In this document: piece after piece, positions 63,859 to 64,000 of the stretch
How the letters are laid out: every line of letters starts with the position of its first letter
How positions within the stretch are numbered: the first letter of the stretch is position 1
Assembly (NCBI RefSeq): GCF_021601625.1
Contig: NZ_BQHR01000010.1
Location: 219,244-283,243 of the forward strand
Reading direction: 5' to 3'
Length of the DNA stretch: 64,000 nucleotides
DNA from: Pseudomonas paraglycinae
Lineage (GTDB): Bacteria > Pseudomonadota > Gammaproteobacteria > Pseudomonadales > Pseudomonadaceae
Notes under the pieces: generated by a model
Told to the model about the DNA's origin: nothing
The model's input: the letters and a program-made list of their open reading frames with translations, nothing else
The model's database searches: none
Translations under genes and position numbers: made by a program

Positions 63859-64000
63859 CACTTCCGGCGCAGACGAAACGGAAAACTCCTTGAGATTCAA
63901 TGAGTTAAGTAGGTTTCGAAGGCGGGTCGCTTCAGTTCATCGAAGCCTGGAAGGAGTTGGAAATGTCGACTTGTTCGGCGCTTTTAACGGTTCGATCTTC
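63859..64000 (+). other. Probable rRNA operon leader, cut by window edge
   Basis: About 140 nt downstream of the strong promoter with no ORF. The sequence (CTCCTTGAGATTCAATGAG, CGAAGCCTGGAAGGAGTTGG) resembles, from memory, the region ahead of 16S genes in Pseudomonas, which often has tandem promoters. The 16S gene itself would be beyond 64000. The identity is inferred. Confidence 0.55.

Overview
The window looks like a stretch of chromosome from a Pseudomonas of the fluorescens group. The grounds are high GC, REP/REPIN palindromes of the fluorescent-pseudomonad type, and gene order matching the Pseudomonas core chromosome: dgcH-like gene, EEP protein, dsbA, cytochrome c4, cytochrome c5, engB, ersA, polA, DUF2782, thrB, znuA/zur/znuCB, metNIQ. 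The aa3-type oxidase cluster, SulP/carbonic anhydrase, gluconate dehydrogenase, prlC, trpI/trpBA, pntAA-AB-B and gcdR/gcdH follow. No transposase, integrase, prophage or CRISPR array was seen. Gene density is high and most genes are housekeeping.

Region by region. 1-4.2 kb: c-di-GMP enzyme fragment, EEP-fold hydrolase, DsbA, cytochromes c4 and c5, GTPase EngB. 4.2-4.6 kb: a MITE-like inverted repeat and the sRNA ErsA, in the Spot 42 position between engB and polA, with an AlgU-type promoter. 4.6-8.8 kb: polA, a DUF2782 protein, thrB. 8.8-12.6 kb: zinc uptake (znuA divergent from zur-znuC-znuB, with a candidate Zur box) and a lipoprotein. 12.6-17.7 kb: REPIN, catalase HPII, methionine importer metNIQ. 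17.7-26.5 kb: cytochrome c oxidase cluster (coxB, coxA, ctaG, coxC, SURF1, a Sco-like protein, ctaA, cyoE, sco), all on the minus strand except one small membrane protein gene. 26.8-29.9 kb: hypothetical protein, then SulP transporter plus beta-carbonic anhydrase. 30-31.7 kb: radical SAM protein with a perfect LexA box, and a small orphan gene. 31.8-35.6 kb: three-subunit membrane-bound gluconate 2-dehydrogenase. 35.9-41.0 kb: TpbA-like periplasmic phosphatase, two M3 metallopeptidases (the second PrlC), a zinc-ribbon protein. 41.1-47.6 kb: gamma-CA-like protein, HAD phosphatase, REPIN, small lipoproteins and envelope/stress proteins (two DUF1161, OsmC, luciferase-like enzyme, dodecin, DUF883). 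47.6-50.8 kb: trpI/trpBA. 50.8-55.2 kb: RcnB-like protein, a DUF4105 protein with three tandem DUF2388 proteins, and a DUF1127 gene surrounded by repeated AACTGTACCTG sites. 55.2-59.8 kb: CoA transferase and NAD(P) transhydrogenase. 60.2-63.7 kb: glutarate catabolism (gcdR, gcdH, class III CoA transferase). 63.7-64 kb: strong promoter and leader resembling the start of an rRNA operon.

The least explained parts are: (a) the DUF4105/DUF2388 cluster and the DUF1127 gene, which share an identical 11-mer upstream and may share a regulator encoded elsewhere; (b) a Sco-like thioredoxin-fold protein with a CxxxC motif inside the oxidase assembly genes; (c) the LexA-controlled radical SAM protein; and (d) the conserved sRNA locus. 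All functional calls come from reading motifs and from remembered family knowledge; no database search was run.
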